Assembly (NCBI RefSeq): GCF_000204055.1
Contig: NW_006768810.1
Span: forward strand, 662,224 to 726,223
Direction of reading: 5' to 3'
DNA: 64,000 nt
From: Melampsora larici-populina 98AG31
Lineage: Eukaryota > Basidiomycota > Pucciniomycetes > Pucciniales > Melampsoraceae
Positions 33,302 through 46,357 of the stretch are shown here, piece by piece. Made by a program: the position numbers and the translations under genes. The notes beneath the pieces are model-generated. The model had not been told where the DNA came from. It ran no database searches and saw nothing but the letters and a program-made list of their open reading frames with translations. Each line of letters opens with the position of its first letter. Position 1 is the stretch's first letter.

Positions 33302-35404
33302 AATTAGCCATATTGACTAGATGGTATGATGGAGCCAATAACATGCTTGAGATGCTCAGCTCATAAAAAAGAAACTCTTACGTTTCCTTGACTTCCTGCG
33401 TCCTTTTATCGATCGATCCGCGGATCACTTGGCTTTAGGCTAATCGGGCGGATATGAGAGAATCGGGTGGCGAGCAGGGTGGTGTGTCACCGATAAGGGA
33501 AGATTGGCGGGGGAATTGGCGGGGTGAAAAGTTAAATCGAAGTCTCACCTTCAATCGGAGCGTCAGCGCATACATGTAACATACATATGTAGTCATACAC
33601 ATACGGATATCACGTGATCTCCACCACATTGCAAATTGCGGGGAGACAGCACCGCTCACAGCTCGCGGTACAGTTCTCCAGAACAAAACCCACCAGACAG
33701 TCATTATATCCTCATGTAGGAATCCTCTCAGGTGTTTTTGGGGATTGCGCTTGGAAAGGAAGTACCCCCATCTACGGTTGCACAAGTTCCTTCAGGCTTG
33801 AGCCTGACTTTGGAGTATCTAATATCTCAAAACTTGGCATGATGTCCAAAACAGAACTTGTGTTGATCCAATGGTCAGTGGACTTTGGCCTCATTCTATT
33901 GGATGTATTCTCAAAGAGCCTTGCATTTTTTGTGCAATACTTCAGGGACTGATGTCAAAAACCCTCAAATTTATATTTCTCTAGTGAATTGATTGAGGTT
34001 GAATCAGGTTATGAATAAATGTGACTGAGTGGATGTTCAATGAAGAAGCTTGAAAATTTGAAGAATTCAGGTGATGATCAAAGCATGTAGTTTTTGATTT
34101 GCAGGGAACTTGAGAATACTTCCCACATAATTCTCCTGCTCAAGGTGATGGAGGGGTCAACAACCTAGGATTCTTAAATTAAAACCAATAACAAGAAAGT
34201 CTTGTATTTGGCACACTGAAGTAAACACTCCAAACAAGGAAAGACAGTAGAATTTGCTGGTTTTGAATCTGACTCTAAGTTATTCACCATTCAGATTGGG
34301 CTTTGAATTTGAATACTAGCTGAGTGGGATTGACTTGGAGTTGAGATCAGGGAAATATCCTGATCTGGTTCAAGTATAGACTTATGATTGAGTATACCAA
34401 TTCTGAATCTCCTTAACTGAAAGCCATGTGATGTTCTCAGTGCTATGTAAAAGGTGATACCACGAAAACTGTGTAAAAACATCTCTTCAATCTGAGATTT
34501 TTCATATATGCCTGAGAAGATGTGCCTCCCAAGGTCAAGTTACAGAATTGCAGAGGTATACTATGTCAGAGAAATTTTGGGATATGTTTGGAAAGCCTGA
34601 CTTTAGAGAATTGATTTGGTCATTCAAGATGAAAGTGTGTCAAGAGGCATATTGTTGAAGAGTAATCTTCTCTCTTTCATTATTGTGACCAGCCTTCAAG
34701 TAGGTCTTGTTGAGAAGTTAGTCTGATAGATTTAGTGACATGGATTCTATGTGAGGCTCGAACAATTAATCCAAACTTCTTTCCAAAATTGGGTGGCTTT
34801 GAAGGTCTGTGGTATGTACCAATGCCGGATCAAGGTGGCACATATGCAATGTTTTTTGACCCTTTTGTAAGCAATCTCGTTGAATACAACAAAATTCCAA
34901 GATGTGCTATGTTGAATCTATGGTATTCGACCACATTCAACCCTGACATATGGCACGGTGGTGCAGAAATAAGACTCAGTGACAATTACAAGGAAACTCT
35001 GATTTTGAAAACAAGTTGGCCTTAGACCTTTTGGAGCCTGGTCGCGTTTGAGGTGTAAGAGCTTGTAAGAGTCATTCATCTCGAGAACTTTCAGTAAAAG
35101 GCTCAACTTCAACTGGCGATGTGTGAGGTGTATTTCCTGCGTAGGAGTATGGGTGTTGAGATTTGGATGTCAGGATTTTGCTGGTGAGAAGCTGAATGTT
35201 TTTCGATAGGATGTTAACATCAAGAGGCAAGGACCACCGTTGAGGTGGAAGTGGGGTCCGGGATATGGGTGTGACTGGTATCAGGTCAACTGCAGAGAGT
35301 AAGGTAGGAAGTAGAGAAGTTGAGTGTTGGTTTTGTTTCGATTGTTAGGTTAATGAGATTTGGTTCTTCATCCTCAGCCAAAGTGATTGAAAGTGTACTA
35401 TACG
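33302..35404. other. Intergenic, 2.1 kb
   Basis: No recognised gene. The frame 34735-35025 encodes readable but unrecognised text without flanking exons. The right end holds the COG4 promoter region; no clear TATA. Confidence 0.45.
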
Positions 35405-38369
35405 ATGACAATTAATAACATTCAAACTGATGACCTCTTACCTTCAAACTCACCAATCCATTCTCGTCAACACCTCGCTACCCTTCAATCACATCGAGAT
35501 ATCATCACAGCTTTAGCTCAACTCGGTGAGCTTCATACTACTTAACTTTTTTGATTCGATCAAAAAATCTGAGTATCGATCTCAATTGACTCAAGTGCTG
35601 TTTACCAATCAGAATCGACGGAATTCAAGCTCGATAGCTCTTTGGCCGACCTTCTCTCTTCGCCCGAAAGACTAGAACAGCCACTCACACAGATAGACGA
35701 TCTTAGGCCATTGGTCTCTTCACTCTCTCAAGATGCATCGGTCCTTCATGAAGTGGTAACCGAACGGGCAGCTGTAGCCGAAAGAATCTCAAGCAAGGTT
35801 CGCATCCTTGACCTCGAACAGAGCAGGGTCAAGGAATGCATCGATCGGGTTCAAGCTGTCACAGAACTTAAAGACGCCTTAATCAATGTATTTCAAGCGA
35901 TCGAGAAGGCTGATTGGGAAGCTGCTACACGACATATCCAACGTGCCAACGGAATCAGTCCAGAAATGATTCGTAGTCAATTTGCAGAAGCAGTGGTGGT
36001 AGGCGATTTTATAGAGTCTTTTGGATTTCTTTACTGAAGACAAAATGAATGCCTCTTATATGTTTATTTTGTCAGCCTACGACCGATATTCCTGAACCAC
36101 CTTCGATCGCTTTAGAAAACTTTACAAATCAACTAACTGGAATCTTCTTAAGGGCTTTCACTCAGGCTGCGAATTCAAAAGATGAAGCTACCACTACTCG
36201 ATTCTTCAAACTTTTTCCACTTTTAGGGTCTAAAGCATCTGAGGCTGGTTTAGCAGCTTACTCCGATTTTGTGCGAACATTGATCAGCCTTCCTCGACCA
36301 ACGGGAACAGGGACATCTCAACCTAAACCATGTCTTCCTCAACTAACTTCACTCTTCGAACAGCTGGCTCTAATCATCGATCAACATCAGCCGATAGTAG
36401 ACAAGTATTATGGTCCTCGATCGATGGTCACTGTTGGTACCCGACTTAATATGGAACTAGATCGGAATGCCAACAGGATACTATCGAATTGGGAGGAAGA
36501 TCGTCAACCTCAACGCAAATTGAACGAGATCACCAATTACTCATTTCCAGCACTCAATCAACTTCTTACTACTGGCACTACTACGGTTCACAACCCTTTA
36601 ACGAACTCGATCATATCCAACCTCAATGTTTCTACTCCAACGCCTTCATATGCAACATCTTCAATCAACTCGCCTATTGGACTTCAAAGTTCTTTGCGAT
36701 CTTTTGCGGGAAACGTTCAACGCACTTATAATTTACAGCCTTCCCTGAGCGCAATGTCCGGTACCTCAAATGTAACCGCTGCTGCTATTGATAACGAGAT
36801 GCCCGATTTGAAAGCAATCGATGCTATCATCGCCGAACTGACGGGTATGAGTGGACGATGGCAAACCTACAGGAGGTTTTTGTATGCACGGTTCGGCGAT
36901 GAAGAGCAGGAGCTAGAAGATAATGGTACTCAGGAAACTGTTCAGAATCCAGCTGATTCGACACAGCCCTCGCCCCCGAAACTCACTCCCGTATCAGTTG
37001 AAAAGTCTACAGCCATTAATGAACATCTGAAACCTCTGGAGGAAACCGAGTTCAGCAAAACAATATACGATTTGCTAAACAGTTTGTACTCACCTCTGGA
37101 AGTTTGGTATCTACGTGTCAGCATCGAAAAGGCCCATATTGCAGATGAATTGGATCTAGCCTCAACGCCTTACTTATCCTCCGCCTTGGACGACACGTTC
37201 TACATGATCAAGAAGGTGCTTTACCGGTCGATCAATGCAGGTCAAGTCACTTGTCTCAAGAACATGATTCGAGAGATTGCCGAGATTGCACTTCGTGACT
37301 TTGGTGAAGTGATCAAGCACAGGTTAGATAATGTTGGGGCGGCCATCGGAGGAGGTGGGTTTGGAATTGGAAGTAAGAGTGGGGACGGTAAGGATAAGAG
37401 GGAAAAGAATTTCATCAATTCGTATATTGTGAGATACATTTCTATTCCTAACCTCACTTCACAACGCAACACTGTTTTATCGTTGTTCTGATTGGGGTTT
37501 GGGTATTTAGGTGTATTTAAATGATCTAGATATGGCCTCTGATTACATTGTGAAGTTGGTGGAGGAAGTGATTGGAGGAGATGTGTTATACAGCAGTTTC
37601 TTCATCCGTAAAGAAGTTGAAGAAGCCGAAAGCTGTTTGAATGAATTAAAACTTCTCCAATCAAACTTTTCCACAATTACGAAAGTAAGCGGTTGCCTAT
37701 ATCATAATATCTAGGCACCTTATTAATTTCATTGCTAATCTCGATTTCTCAATTCTTTCATCATAGAATGGATTGGACCAACTCTTCACCCAATTAATTC
37801 GACCAAGGATCAGACCCATAATAACAGATTGTTATAAAGACGTGAACTATTTCTTAGATGAGGAACGGTACGCAGAAGCCGAATCCCATGATTATGTTCG
37901 GAAACGGTTTATTCGAGCCTGGGAATCTTTGATTGAACCATATCAGGTAAGAAGCTTTCCATCCGCTCTATGTCATTGATATGGTTGATTTTGATCCTGT
38001 TTCTCATACTTACAAACGTGATTCTTTGGCTAGACGGGTCTTACACCAAACAACTTTCATCAACTCTTCTCAGCAACGGTCAATATGCTTTCAAGACCAT
38101 GGGAAACCCAAATTCGAAATATGAAATTTACAGAATTAGGATCCATAAGATTTGATCGAGATTTAAGATCGATTTCATCTTATCTTTCAAATCAAACTTC
38201 ATTTGGGATTTCATTAATTAATGAAACTTTAATTAGATTAAGACAAATTTCAATGTTATTAAGTTTGAATGAAAAAGAAGATGATTTGAAAGATTTTTTG
38301 GTTTCAGATGAAATCACTTGGAGACTTTCTATGGTAGAAATTAAATCAGTCTTATCTCAAAAAACTTAA
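35405..38369 (+). CDS. COG4: Conserved oligomeric Golgi complex subunit 4
   Basis: Six exons: 35405-35525, 35613-35998, 36076-37428, 37511-37684, 37767-37946 and 38034-38369. They sum to 849 residues, and every GT-AG join keeps the frame. The protein starts MTINNIQTDDLLPSN. Conserved COG4 text includes SRVKECIDRVQAVTELKDAL, a segment rich in helices, and TTRFFKLFPLLGSKASEAGL; the C-terminal part has VYLNDLDMASDYI and FTELGSIRFDRDLRSISSYL. COG4 belongs to lobe A of the COG tether, which guides retrograde vesicles to Golgi membranes and contacts SNAREs. Length is close to that of animal COG4 (about 785) with an insertion of low complexity near residue 330-420 that carries poly-Gly further on (IGGGGFGIG). 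It is a single-copy housekeeping gene and looks intact. Confidence 0.93.
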
Positions 38370-38782
38370 ATTGAAATTGTTTTGATTTCCTATGATTCAT
38401 ATACTTTTTGCTTTCTGTTTTGATGATGTTTGTTGATTGGTTTTCTTGTTAGATGTCTGGCTCTTTTGGATGGGTGGTTTGGAGGTTTTTGGAGCAATAA
38501 TAGATTTGTGGTCTTATTTATGTTGTGCTAGGTAGAAATCGTGGAAATGTCTATGATGTAACTGGGATTTTGTGAAACATCACTGGTGTTGGATGAGAAT
38601 GGAGAAAAGAGTGTCTGTGTCTTTCACCCACTTACTCCAGGATTTTGGCCAGTCTTAGCGCAGCTGAACATGGTAATATAGAAGTCAAAGTGAGGATTTT
38701 GAGTGCTCTATTGGAACAAATCCAAACGAAAGAAACAAGACACAACCTCAATTTTGTTGAGTTTTGACTGGTCCAAGTTGCA
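38370..38782. other. COG4 3' flank
   Basis: AT-rich, no gene. Confidence 0.5.
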
Positions 38783-39126
38783 TGTGAAAGATGTCAAAAA
38801 GCCAATAAAGCTACAGGGAAAAGATTTGGAATATTACAAAGAATAGAAGAACCAACATATCCATGGGAAGTCATTAATATGGATTTGGTGATGGGACTTC
38901 CCCATCTTCAATAAATACCTATAATTGTGTCCTAGTTATAGTGGATAGATTTTCAAAAAGGACAAGATTCTTACCCTGTTATAAAGAATCAACAGCCATG
39001 AATATTGTATTATTATTTTGGCAAAGAATTATAAGTGATGTAGGTTTACCAAGAAGAATAATCAGTGATAGAGACCCCAAATTCACTTCTGAATTTTGGA
39101 AAAGTTTGAATATGCTTATTGGAACC
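38783..39126 (+). pseudogene. Ty3/Gypsy integrase fragment
   Basis: Starts at the second half of an integrase zinc finger, CERCQKANKATGKRFGILQ, continues WEVINMDLVMGLP, shifts frame by one base near 38900, then reads VDRFSKRTRFLPC and IISDVGLPRRIISDRDPKFT. The catalytic aspartates in NMDL and SDRD are visible; the Glu part is lost. A short piece of a Gypsy pol gene with no LTR nearby. Confidence 0.8.
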
Positions 39127-39297
39127 ACACTACAGTTGACTCTGAGATCATGTGGTGGGGGCAATTTTTCAAAAAAGACGCGCCCCAGATTTGGCTGGGG
39201 GCGCAAGAGGGCACAAGAGGTGCAAAGAAAAACAATAAAATCACATCCTGTTGATATAAACCAATAATGATTGTACAAGATTTACATTTACAAACAT

Positions 39298-39514
39298 TAG
39301 GGGGTTTCAAGTCAACAAATTCATGGCATTTTACAGTCCAACAAGTTGTCTGATGTTGCAAAATATACTGTAAATTTAAAAAAATTGGGACACCTTTTTA
39401 GGTGTCCCAAATGCTGTTGACCATATATTTGCACAAAAAAAACACTGTAAAATTTAAAAAACTTATCAATTTTTTGAAAAGTTTCACAAACATTTTCTGA
39501 CTTGAAACCCCCTA
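39298..39514. mobile_element. MITE, TAGGGGGTTTCAAG family, uninterrupted copy
   Basis: 217 bases, ends TAGGGGGTTTCAAGTC and GACTTGAAACCCCCTA. The centre holds a perfect small palindrome, GGGACACC and GGTGTCCC around TTTTTA. Same family as 10875-11378. Confidence 0.8.
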
Positions 39515-39637
39515 TTGTTTGCAACTAAAATTTGTTCATCAACATAAATTTCAGCGTGGAAAAAGTTTCACAAGAGTTACAATCTGTGTTATTGTAGACA
39601 TTATGGGTTGGGTGAAACATTGATCAATCGGACACTG

Positions 39638-39695
39638 TTTTACATTCAGTTATAGTGGATATTTGTTTTACATTCAGTTATAGTTGATATTTGTT
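39638..39695. repeat. 28-base direct duplication
   Basis: TTTTACATTCAGTTATAGT followed by GATATTTG occurs twice in tandem, differing by one base. Confidence 0.7.
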
Positions 39696-40173
39696 TGATT
39701 GCTTTTAACCCAATGACTAAGGGTTTTAATTCAACCCTTCAGTGCCTGGATTGTAGTCTTTTGGTTGAGTTATTGCTGTGGTATAGGTCAAAATTCATGT
39801 TCTATACTCCGGAATATGTGGGGCGCTCCCACCCCCAAATCCAAGAGAAAAGCTGCGCCGGGTGTGTCCAAAGGCACAAAAAACGTGCTGTGCCCACCAC
39901 ATGTGTTGAGACCCGGCTTCTGGGGGTCGTGGCAGCTTGGGCAAAGGGAGAGGTGACAGCTGTGTATGATAGTTATTGTAGCACGGGGAGCAAAGCCAGG
40001 ATGGTCTGCTAGCTGGTACAAGTGCGGCTCTGGTTCCTATATGTCACATGATCGTGACATCTCTATAAGACATGTCAGAGAACATTACATTATCCCCTGT
40101 TTTAGGCCTGGGCTCCCATTTTGCAGCCCTGCCTCTTCCCCGGGGCGGTATTAAAAAACCCAATGGGAAATCA
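39696..40173 (-). repeat. Probable LTR remnant of the Gypsy element
   Basis: It follows the stop of the minus-strand pol fragment. Bases 40110-40173 match a stretch at 45150-45235 (shared ATTAAAAAACCCA and GGGAAA, CTTCCCC). This suggests two copies of one Gypsy 3' end. Borders are not defined. Confidence 0.45.
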
Positions 40174-41700
40174 CTACACCCGCTTGGTTCTTCTGTGTTC
40201 TTCTGCGGCCATTGGAAACTGCTGATCAAACTCCTTGATCAATTCAATCACATTATTAAGGTTAGTTAATGGCTCCCATGAGTCCTCTTCTCTTCCAAAG
40301 CCCTTCCAGCTAATAAGATACTCATCTTTGTTTCTTCATTTCCTCTTATTCAACACCTCATCAACCTCCCATTCCTCTTCTCCCTCAACTTGGATTGGCT
40401 CCGGCGGTTGTTGCACCCTTCCTTCAATCAAATCTGGCGTGTGCTTTCTGAGAACTGACACATGAAATATGGGATGCACTCTGTTCATTGACGCTGGGAG
40501 TGCCAGTTGGTACGCCAAGGTTGAGACACGCTTCACAATGGAGAACGGTCCTAACCAACAATGGTCAAGCTTTGCACTTGAGCAAGTAGTGGATATATGG
40601 CGGCTGTTCAACCACACCTTGTCTCCAATATTCCAATCTGGAGTAGGTTGCACCCCCTCATCCAATTGAGCTTTCATTGCTGTCTGCGCCCTTTTCAAGT
40701 TTTCTTTCAGTTTGTCTTGGACCTCTTCTAATGTTTTCAACCTTATTTCAACTGCCAGTATGCATTGTTTGCTTGAATGAATCCTTCCTAACGATAGGTC
40801 ATACCCTAAATTAGCCTTGAATGGTGAGACACCAGTGGACGTGTGAGTACTATTATTGTACGCAAACTCGGCAAGCAGTAAGAGTCCTGCCCAGTCTTCC
40901 TGTCTGTACCCTATGAAATGCCTAAGATATTGCTCAATGGCTTTGTTAACAATTTCTGTTTGCCCATCAGATCTTGCATGGAAGGCTGTCAACGGGTGAA
41001 GCTCGATACCCAATTGTCTGTCCAGCGATTCAGTCATCTTTGATACAAAGATACTACCTCTGTTGGAAACAATTGTCTTAGGCGTACAATTCAGCTTCCA
41101 AACGTTTCTCAACATCATGTTAGCCAGCTCCTCTTTCATCTCCATTGTACAGGGGACAAAGTGACCCATCTTTGTCAGCCAATCTACAACAGTAAGTATG
41201 CAGTTCATGCCGTTGGACAGGGGAAGGTCTGGGATCAAGTCGTACAAGATGTCAGTCCAGGGACCTGCTGGGATAGGTAGGGGCTCCAGCGTCCCAAACA
41301 GGCTTGCTGTTGAAGACTTGGTTTGTACACAAGACTCGCATCCGTCCACATAGCAATTCACATATGCTTTTGCTGATGACCATGTGTACTGATTTTGTAC
41401 TAAACTTAACGTTTTTGCTCATCCAGGGTGGCCTGCTAGGAGACTATCATTCCGGCTGCAAATAATTTCTAATTTTACCTGCTGATTGTCTGGCACTTCC
41501 ACAAGACCCTTTTGATACAAAACATTATCAGCAACAACATATCCGGTGGGAATATGTGTACTTCCATTATTGACACTTGTGATCAGTTCCCATACCCATG
41601 GGTCTTCCTTGGACACCTCTTGTATACGTTGGAGAATCTTGTCATTGGTCCAGAGCGCTTTGTTGGATGTTGGTGTTTGGTCGATCAATGCCATATCAAA
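40174..41700 (-). pseudogene. Chromovirus-type Ty3/Gypsy integrase with chromodomain, mutated
   Basis: The minus-strand reading runs from about 41700 to the stop at 40174 with two in-frame UGA codons, at 41419-41421 after LLAGHPG and at 40336-40338 after VLNKRK. Domains: the integrase zinc finger (GHPG ... CYVDGCESC), the core (TDILYDLIPDLP, VVDWLTKMGHF, DGQTEIVNKAIEQYL), a GPY-like part and a chromodomain (EWEVDEVLNK, DEYLISWKGFGREEDSWEPL). The second catalytic Asp, normally SDRG, is Asn here (VSNRGS). Gag, protease and most of reverse transcriptase are missing. A chromodomain would have steered integration to marked chromatin. Inactive. Confidence 0.85.
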
Positions 41701-41788
41701 TGTTTCAGGTGAGTAGCTATCTTAGGATTCTGAATCCCAAATATTCCACACTATATATGTTCTTAGCATAACACTTACACTGTGTCTG

Positions 41789-42067
41789 TATCCTTGTAGC
41801 ACGTCAACGTGCACACACCAAATACGTTGGATACATACTTGAAAGATCTTTTAAAGAGGTCTCCACAATAAAGACGTCTTCCCTTTGTCAACTGGGATGT
41901 TGACACACAGTTGACCCCAACTCTTGACAAAGGATCCCACAAATCATTTAGTCAAATGATCATTCACAAAGGGTACTCAACACCAATCTCAGTCTAAAGC
42001 CTACCAAATTATATTCATATTCTTTTCAAAACTCTCCATGTGTGCATGTTGACGTGCTACAAGGATA
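41789..42067. mobile_element. MITE, TATCCTTGTAGCACGTCAAC family
   Basis: 279 bases. TATCCTTGTAGCACGTCAAC at the left is mirrored by GTTGACGTGCTACAAGGATA at the right. A related copy sits inside another MITE at 10931-11208. Confidence 0.85.
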
Positions 42068-42617
42068 CTAACATGGTGTTAGTACATATGTCCTTAGCAA
42101 AGACACCTCCGTCCTCAATCTGGATTGTCCAAACATTCTCCAAAGTACACGGAACAGTTGAGTGAGTGAGCTTGCTCAATGGCTTCAAATGGATGACACC
42201 CCAGATAAAGAGGTTGATCTTGATCCCAAAAAGGCTCTGATATGGTGGGATGTAAGGTTGATTCCTTATTCATTGAATCTTTCTCTAATGTGCTTATCTG
42301 GTTATTCTCATGATCAGATGAATAAGTCTCAATATCTGTTACTCTCAAGTTTAGCACACGATTATCCTGCTACAAATGCTACTTCCTGCCCTGTTGAGCA
42401 AAGTTTTTCAACTGCAGCTGACGTCTGTGACCGCAATCAAGGTGGGCTTCTGCCCAGAACGATTGAGCGTTCAGTGAGTACCTGTTTTTGGACAACTCGA
42501 ATGATCAACTCAACTGAGGAGTTTGAGCTTGCGGGAAAACTGATGGCTCTATGTTTAGCGGAGGAGGAAGCTGCAATGAATCATAAGTGGACCTGTGTTT
42601 GTTTTTGTCAGAGCTAA
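42068..42617 (+). pseudogene. hAT transposase C-terminal fragment
   Basis: ELAQWLQMDDTPDKEVDLDP and KKALIWWD, then after a probable 75-base intron (42252-42326) SLAHDYPATNATSCPVEQSF and STAADVCDRNQGGLLPRTIE. This is the hAT dimerisation region. It starts directly after the MITE 41789-42067 and has no N-terminal domains, so it is a remnant of a different hAT from that at 31213-33301. Confidence 0.8.
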
Positions 42618-43012
42618 CTTCAAGAAAATATCAAATTATTAGTTTTCACTGTGTTTAAATTGTGTAATCATAAGTTGTGAACAAAAAACTACCAGACAAG
42701 AATTCAACTCAATTAGTCAAAAAACCAATGATGTACTATATATAGTCAAATATACACCAATACATCATACATGTATGTTTGATCTTTTGAGCCTTTTTGA
42801 AACATCCACAATTGAACCAGTGAATTGCACCAGAAGTGATTTTATTGATTGTTTGAATGCTTTGAATTGTTCACAGTAAAAACAACCATCCAATACAGTA
42901 TATCTTTGGTCAGTGCAATGATACAAAAAATAAAAAATGAAAGAATGTAAAAAAGACTGTAAAAATCAGGTAGCATATACAGTATAGTGGAGTATATTAA
43001 GAATAGTGAAGG
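42618..43012. other. Intergenic
   Basis: No gene. AT-rich. Confidence 0.5.
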
Positions 43013-43047
43013 ATAGTATAGTATAGTATAGTATAGTATAGTATAGT
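43013..43047. repeat. (GTATA)n microsatellite
   Basis: About seven repeats of the five-base unit GTATA. Confidence 0.9.
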
Positions 43048-43520
43048 TGCATCCTTGCTGGAGTTCATGAGTGGAGAATAAAGGGTTGGCACCTTGGTTG
43101 GGCACCCGCAGGCATTTTGTCAATCTCATCTTGTTAGGTTTTGCTGGCCCGGACTGTGAGCTTTGAAAATCTGGTCTGGCAAAGTTGGCCTGGTATGGTT
43201 GGGTCCGGGTTGCAGCCCTAGTAGACACTAGTGAAGATTTGCCAACTCCTGTGCCACCTCAATTGAAAGAGCTGAACTCACCACAACAATCTCAATCTAG
43301 ATATCCTGGACCTTCGCTTCCACCTGTTCCTTTATCTTATTTAAATCCAACTGCAAATAGTAAGTATCTCTATTTCTACTTGTATCTTAATAGCAACAAT
43401 ATTAATCTGATTTGAAAACAGAACAACAAACCAATTGAAATGGATCTCTATCAAAGAAACTTATTAAAATGGATCTCTATCAAATGAACTTGCCCCTGTG
43501 GGTAAATTGGTGTTACAAAG
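43048..43520. other. Spacer with a possible orphan exon
   Basis: The plus-strand text VDTSEDLPTPVPPQLKEL around 43218-43270 ends at a good donor (AATAGTAAGTATC near 43358), which looks like a stray exon of a Pro/Ser-rich protein. No partner exons were found. Confidence 0.3.
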
Positions 43521-43596
43521 AGGTGTTGCAACAGGGTTTTGCTGGCCACAGTGACTGCAACTGACTACAGGGATGCAACAACTTGTTGCAACACCT
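43521..43596. repeat. Short inverted repeat AGGTGTTGCAACA
   Basis: AGGTGTTGCAACA at 43521 and TGTTGCAACACCT at 43584 form a perfect 13-base inverted pair around about 50 bases. Confidence 0.6.
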
Positions 43597-45149
43597 GTAT
43601 GCAACATTGTTTTGCCTACGGTGTGAGCGTTAAGCAGTTCTCACGGAGGTCTGGAGACAGCATTGCTGTCATAACTTGTGTCACTGGTAAGTGAGGCTTC
43701 CACTAGCTGTGAAAGGAAGAGGGAGGTGGGATACCAGGATCCTAATAAAAGAAAGCAGAAATTCCTACAATCAAGACATTCAAAACCCTGCTTTAACTAC
43801 ATAGCTGTCTCTTCAAGGTAAATTAGTATCTACATATGTGCCTAACCTGTTTAGTTGGTTTGTATTCATTGCAACAATTACAGCCGTTGAGAGAAATAAG
43901 TTTTTTTTCTCCTTCTTTGCTTCCAGATTTTACTCGGTTTTTGACTTGTGGAAAACCTGAGTTTTTTTGATTTGTCCAGTGGGAAACTGACAATATTAAT
44001 TGACAGTGCCCCATGTAAATATGCAAAGATCTACCTTACAGTTTCAGTATCCGCAGGTGATGCTGGAGATAACCCAGCCAGTGGTGCATATTCTGGTAGG
44101 TTCAGAATATCCTTGTATATATATAGAGACCTCTGAGAATTCTGTCCCAAATGTGTTTTCTTTCTTTCTACCTAAACATCTCTCCCTCCATATCCCAAAA
44201 TTTATCCCAAAATCCCCCCAGTGATTGTTTTTTGGTTTTGATTCAGCCTCTCATATCTTGCAAAGCTCACGTGATTGGTTTTCAGGTTTTAATAACCCAT
44301 TACAGCCCGGAGATCAAGCTTTCTGTTGTCTGAATGGCCCTCACCAGGGTTTGGTTTCAAGATAGATCAAAACCCCTTGGCATATCCTCGGCCCTTACCT
44401 CTGTACGCCACTGGATCAAGCTCTACGAGCAAACTCGGCGGTGGGGACAAATCCAATCAATCACATGGATTGTGGCGCACATTTGGTCTTAGGAGGTCCC
44501 AAGAGACTATTTGTCCTGGATAGCCTTTGCCTCAATCTGACATTATACGTAGACAAGCTAAACCAAGATTATGGAAAGTTTTAATCAATGTTCTTCCATA
44601 AAGACGCTTTCTACCAAGCTACAAGACCGTTTGTCTTAGACACAGAAGAAATCAAGCACAGTTAATCCCATGCAAAGTTTGGCCGTGTGATGTGCTTACA
44701 TGGCGAGTGTACTCATTATCAACCCTTGTTGCCTGTTGTTTGCCAGTAAGCACTATAATTCCGTTGTTTTTTCTTGATATGTGTATTCATATTGAGAAAA
44801 TCATGTTGGATCCTTAGACAAAACTGCCATTTCCAAATGGTGTCTGTTTTGCAAATATGCACGTGCTCCGATTGGATAATGTACCCTGCGCCTCCCAAGG
44901 CCCACTCAATTGGGCCAATGGTCAGCCTCACCTCCCATTTTGCTTGATGGTGTTAAGGCCTGGCTCAGGGATCAAGGCTTGTCGACGGAATGGAGGAAAG
45001 GGTTTACCAAGCAATCACGTAAAGTATATTGATTGTCGGATGAGGAAGAGGGAAAGCATATTACGTAATACAAGTATATAGCTAACTCTCAACCGTGACA
45101 TGTGTTGTAGGTTTCACACGTGTTACATATAGATTCATAACATTATTCC
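43597..45149. other. Repeat-derived spacer, no gene
   Basis: Several short frames with no family signal. Composition suggests old retrotransposon debris. Confidence 0.4.
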
Positions 45150-45250
45150 CCTTTTAACTCCCCCTTTTAACGCCCAAGCTCCCTCTTGAAAGCTCTGCGT
45201 TCTTCCCCTGGGCAGCATTAAAAAACCCAGTGGGAAAAAGCTATGCCCAC
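45150..45250. repeat. Gypsy 3'-end remnant, second copy
   Basis: Related to 40110-40200: both hold CTTCCCC, then GGG, then ATTAAAAAACCCA with GTGGGAAA or ATGGGAAA. Confidence 0.5.
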
Positions 45251-45341
45251 TCTCACCTTCTCCGTCTTCTCCTATATCTTGACGCGCCATCTGGGAATCT
45301 TCTGTTAAAATCATTTAATAAATCTGTACTATTGGAACTCC

Positions 45342-45554
45342 GTGCTAGTGTTAGACCACGCCCCCGAGCACCACGGCGGCAGCATGGTAGCTGAATTGTG
45401 CAAAGCTCACGGGGTCAGGGTGATTTACTTACTGGTGTATAGCCCAGACCTCAACCCTATTCAGAAGGGTTCTTCTCCGGTGAAAGTAAACTCTATAAGA
45501 AGCCAGGGCCTTCAGGGTGCAATTGATGCTGATGGGGACCAGGCTGTGGTATAG
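45342..45554 (+). pseudogene. Tc1/mariner-type DDE transposase fragment
   Basis: Reads LVLDHAPEHHGG, then RVIYLLVYSPDLNPIQKG, the middle and last catalytic region of Tc1/mariner-like transposases (usual form VLDNA..H and YSPDLNPIE). The rest of the gene is missing and Gln replaces the Glu after NPI. Confidence 0.8.
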
Positions 45555-46357
45555 GTGACAATAATGGATGTCTTCACAGATGAATTGTGCAAAAAGTTGT
45601 TCAAGGGAAGTGGCTATGTGTAGCCCTGTGGTGTAACCAAAGTTGTACCTTTTGTTTCTTTCAATTTCTTCCACTTTTGTCCATCAAATGAGATCAAACA
45701 AAGACTTTATTGGGTGAACTGAAAAAAAATTGATTGAATAGAATGCAATCAAAACCATCCAAAAGATACTCATGACTTTCACAAGGATGATGAAATAGAC
45801 AGATTGATTTGACTTATGAAACTAATGAGATCCATAAGTCAGATACATCTGTCTGATGATTTTTCTGGACTTTCCCTCCAGGATGGTGAAATGAAGGTTT
45901 TTGAGAGTAGGGAATGAGCCTATGTCATTTTCAAAAGAATTCAGATGTTGATAGTCATAATTGGACAATATAACAACTCTCATATTGACTGATTTGATAT
46001 TGTCTGATTAAGACTATCAACATCGTATGAGCATGGTTAGTTACTCTGGCTCATGGTAGCTTTTGCAAATGTCATTGTTACAGCAAAGACATTTAAAGTC
46101 TTCACCTTGATTCAAATGTGATTTGGTGAATATGAACTTGGGAAGTAAGCCATTTTGATTGATTACAATCAAAGAAACAATAAAAGTGAAACTGGACATA
46201 TGAACTGAGACTTCACAATAAACGGTGCAAAGAGAAGACAACCTAGACAAAGTGAACATTTTTGGGGGGAGGTGTTTTGAGAAAATGAAAAGACAATGTT
46301 TGATTTTCAAGCCACACAATTTTTGGGAGTGAGAGTTATTAGAAAAAGTGTGCCCAT
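45555..46357. other. Intergenic
   Basis: No gene recognised; includes the 3' side of the minus-strand gene ending at 46358. Confidence 0.5.

Noticed and set aside
39695..40269. Six short frames on both strands
   Set aside because: They lie in an LTR-like remnant of a Gypsy element and mirror each other.
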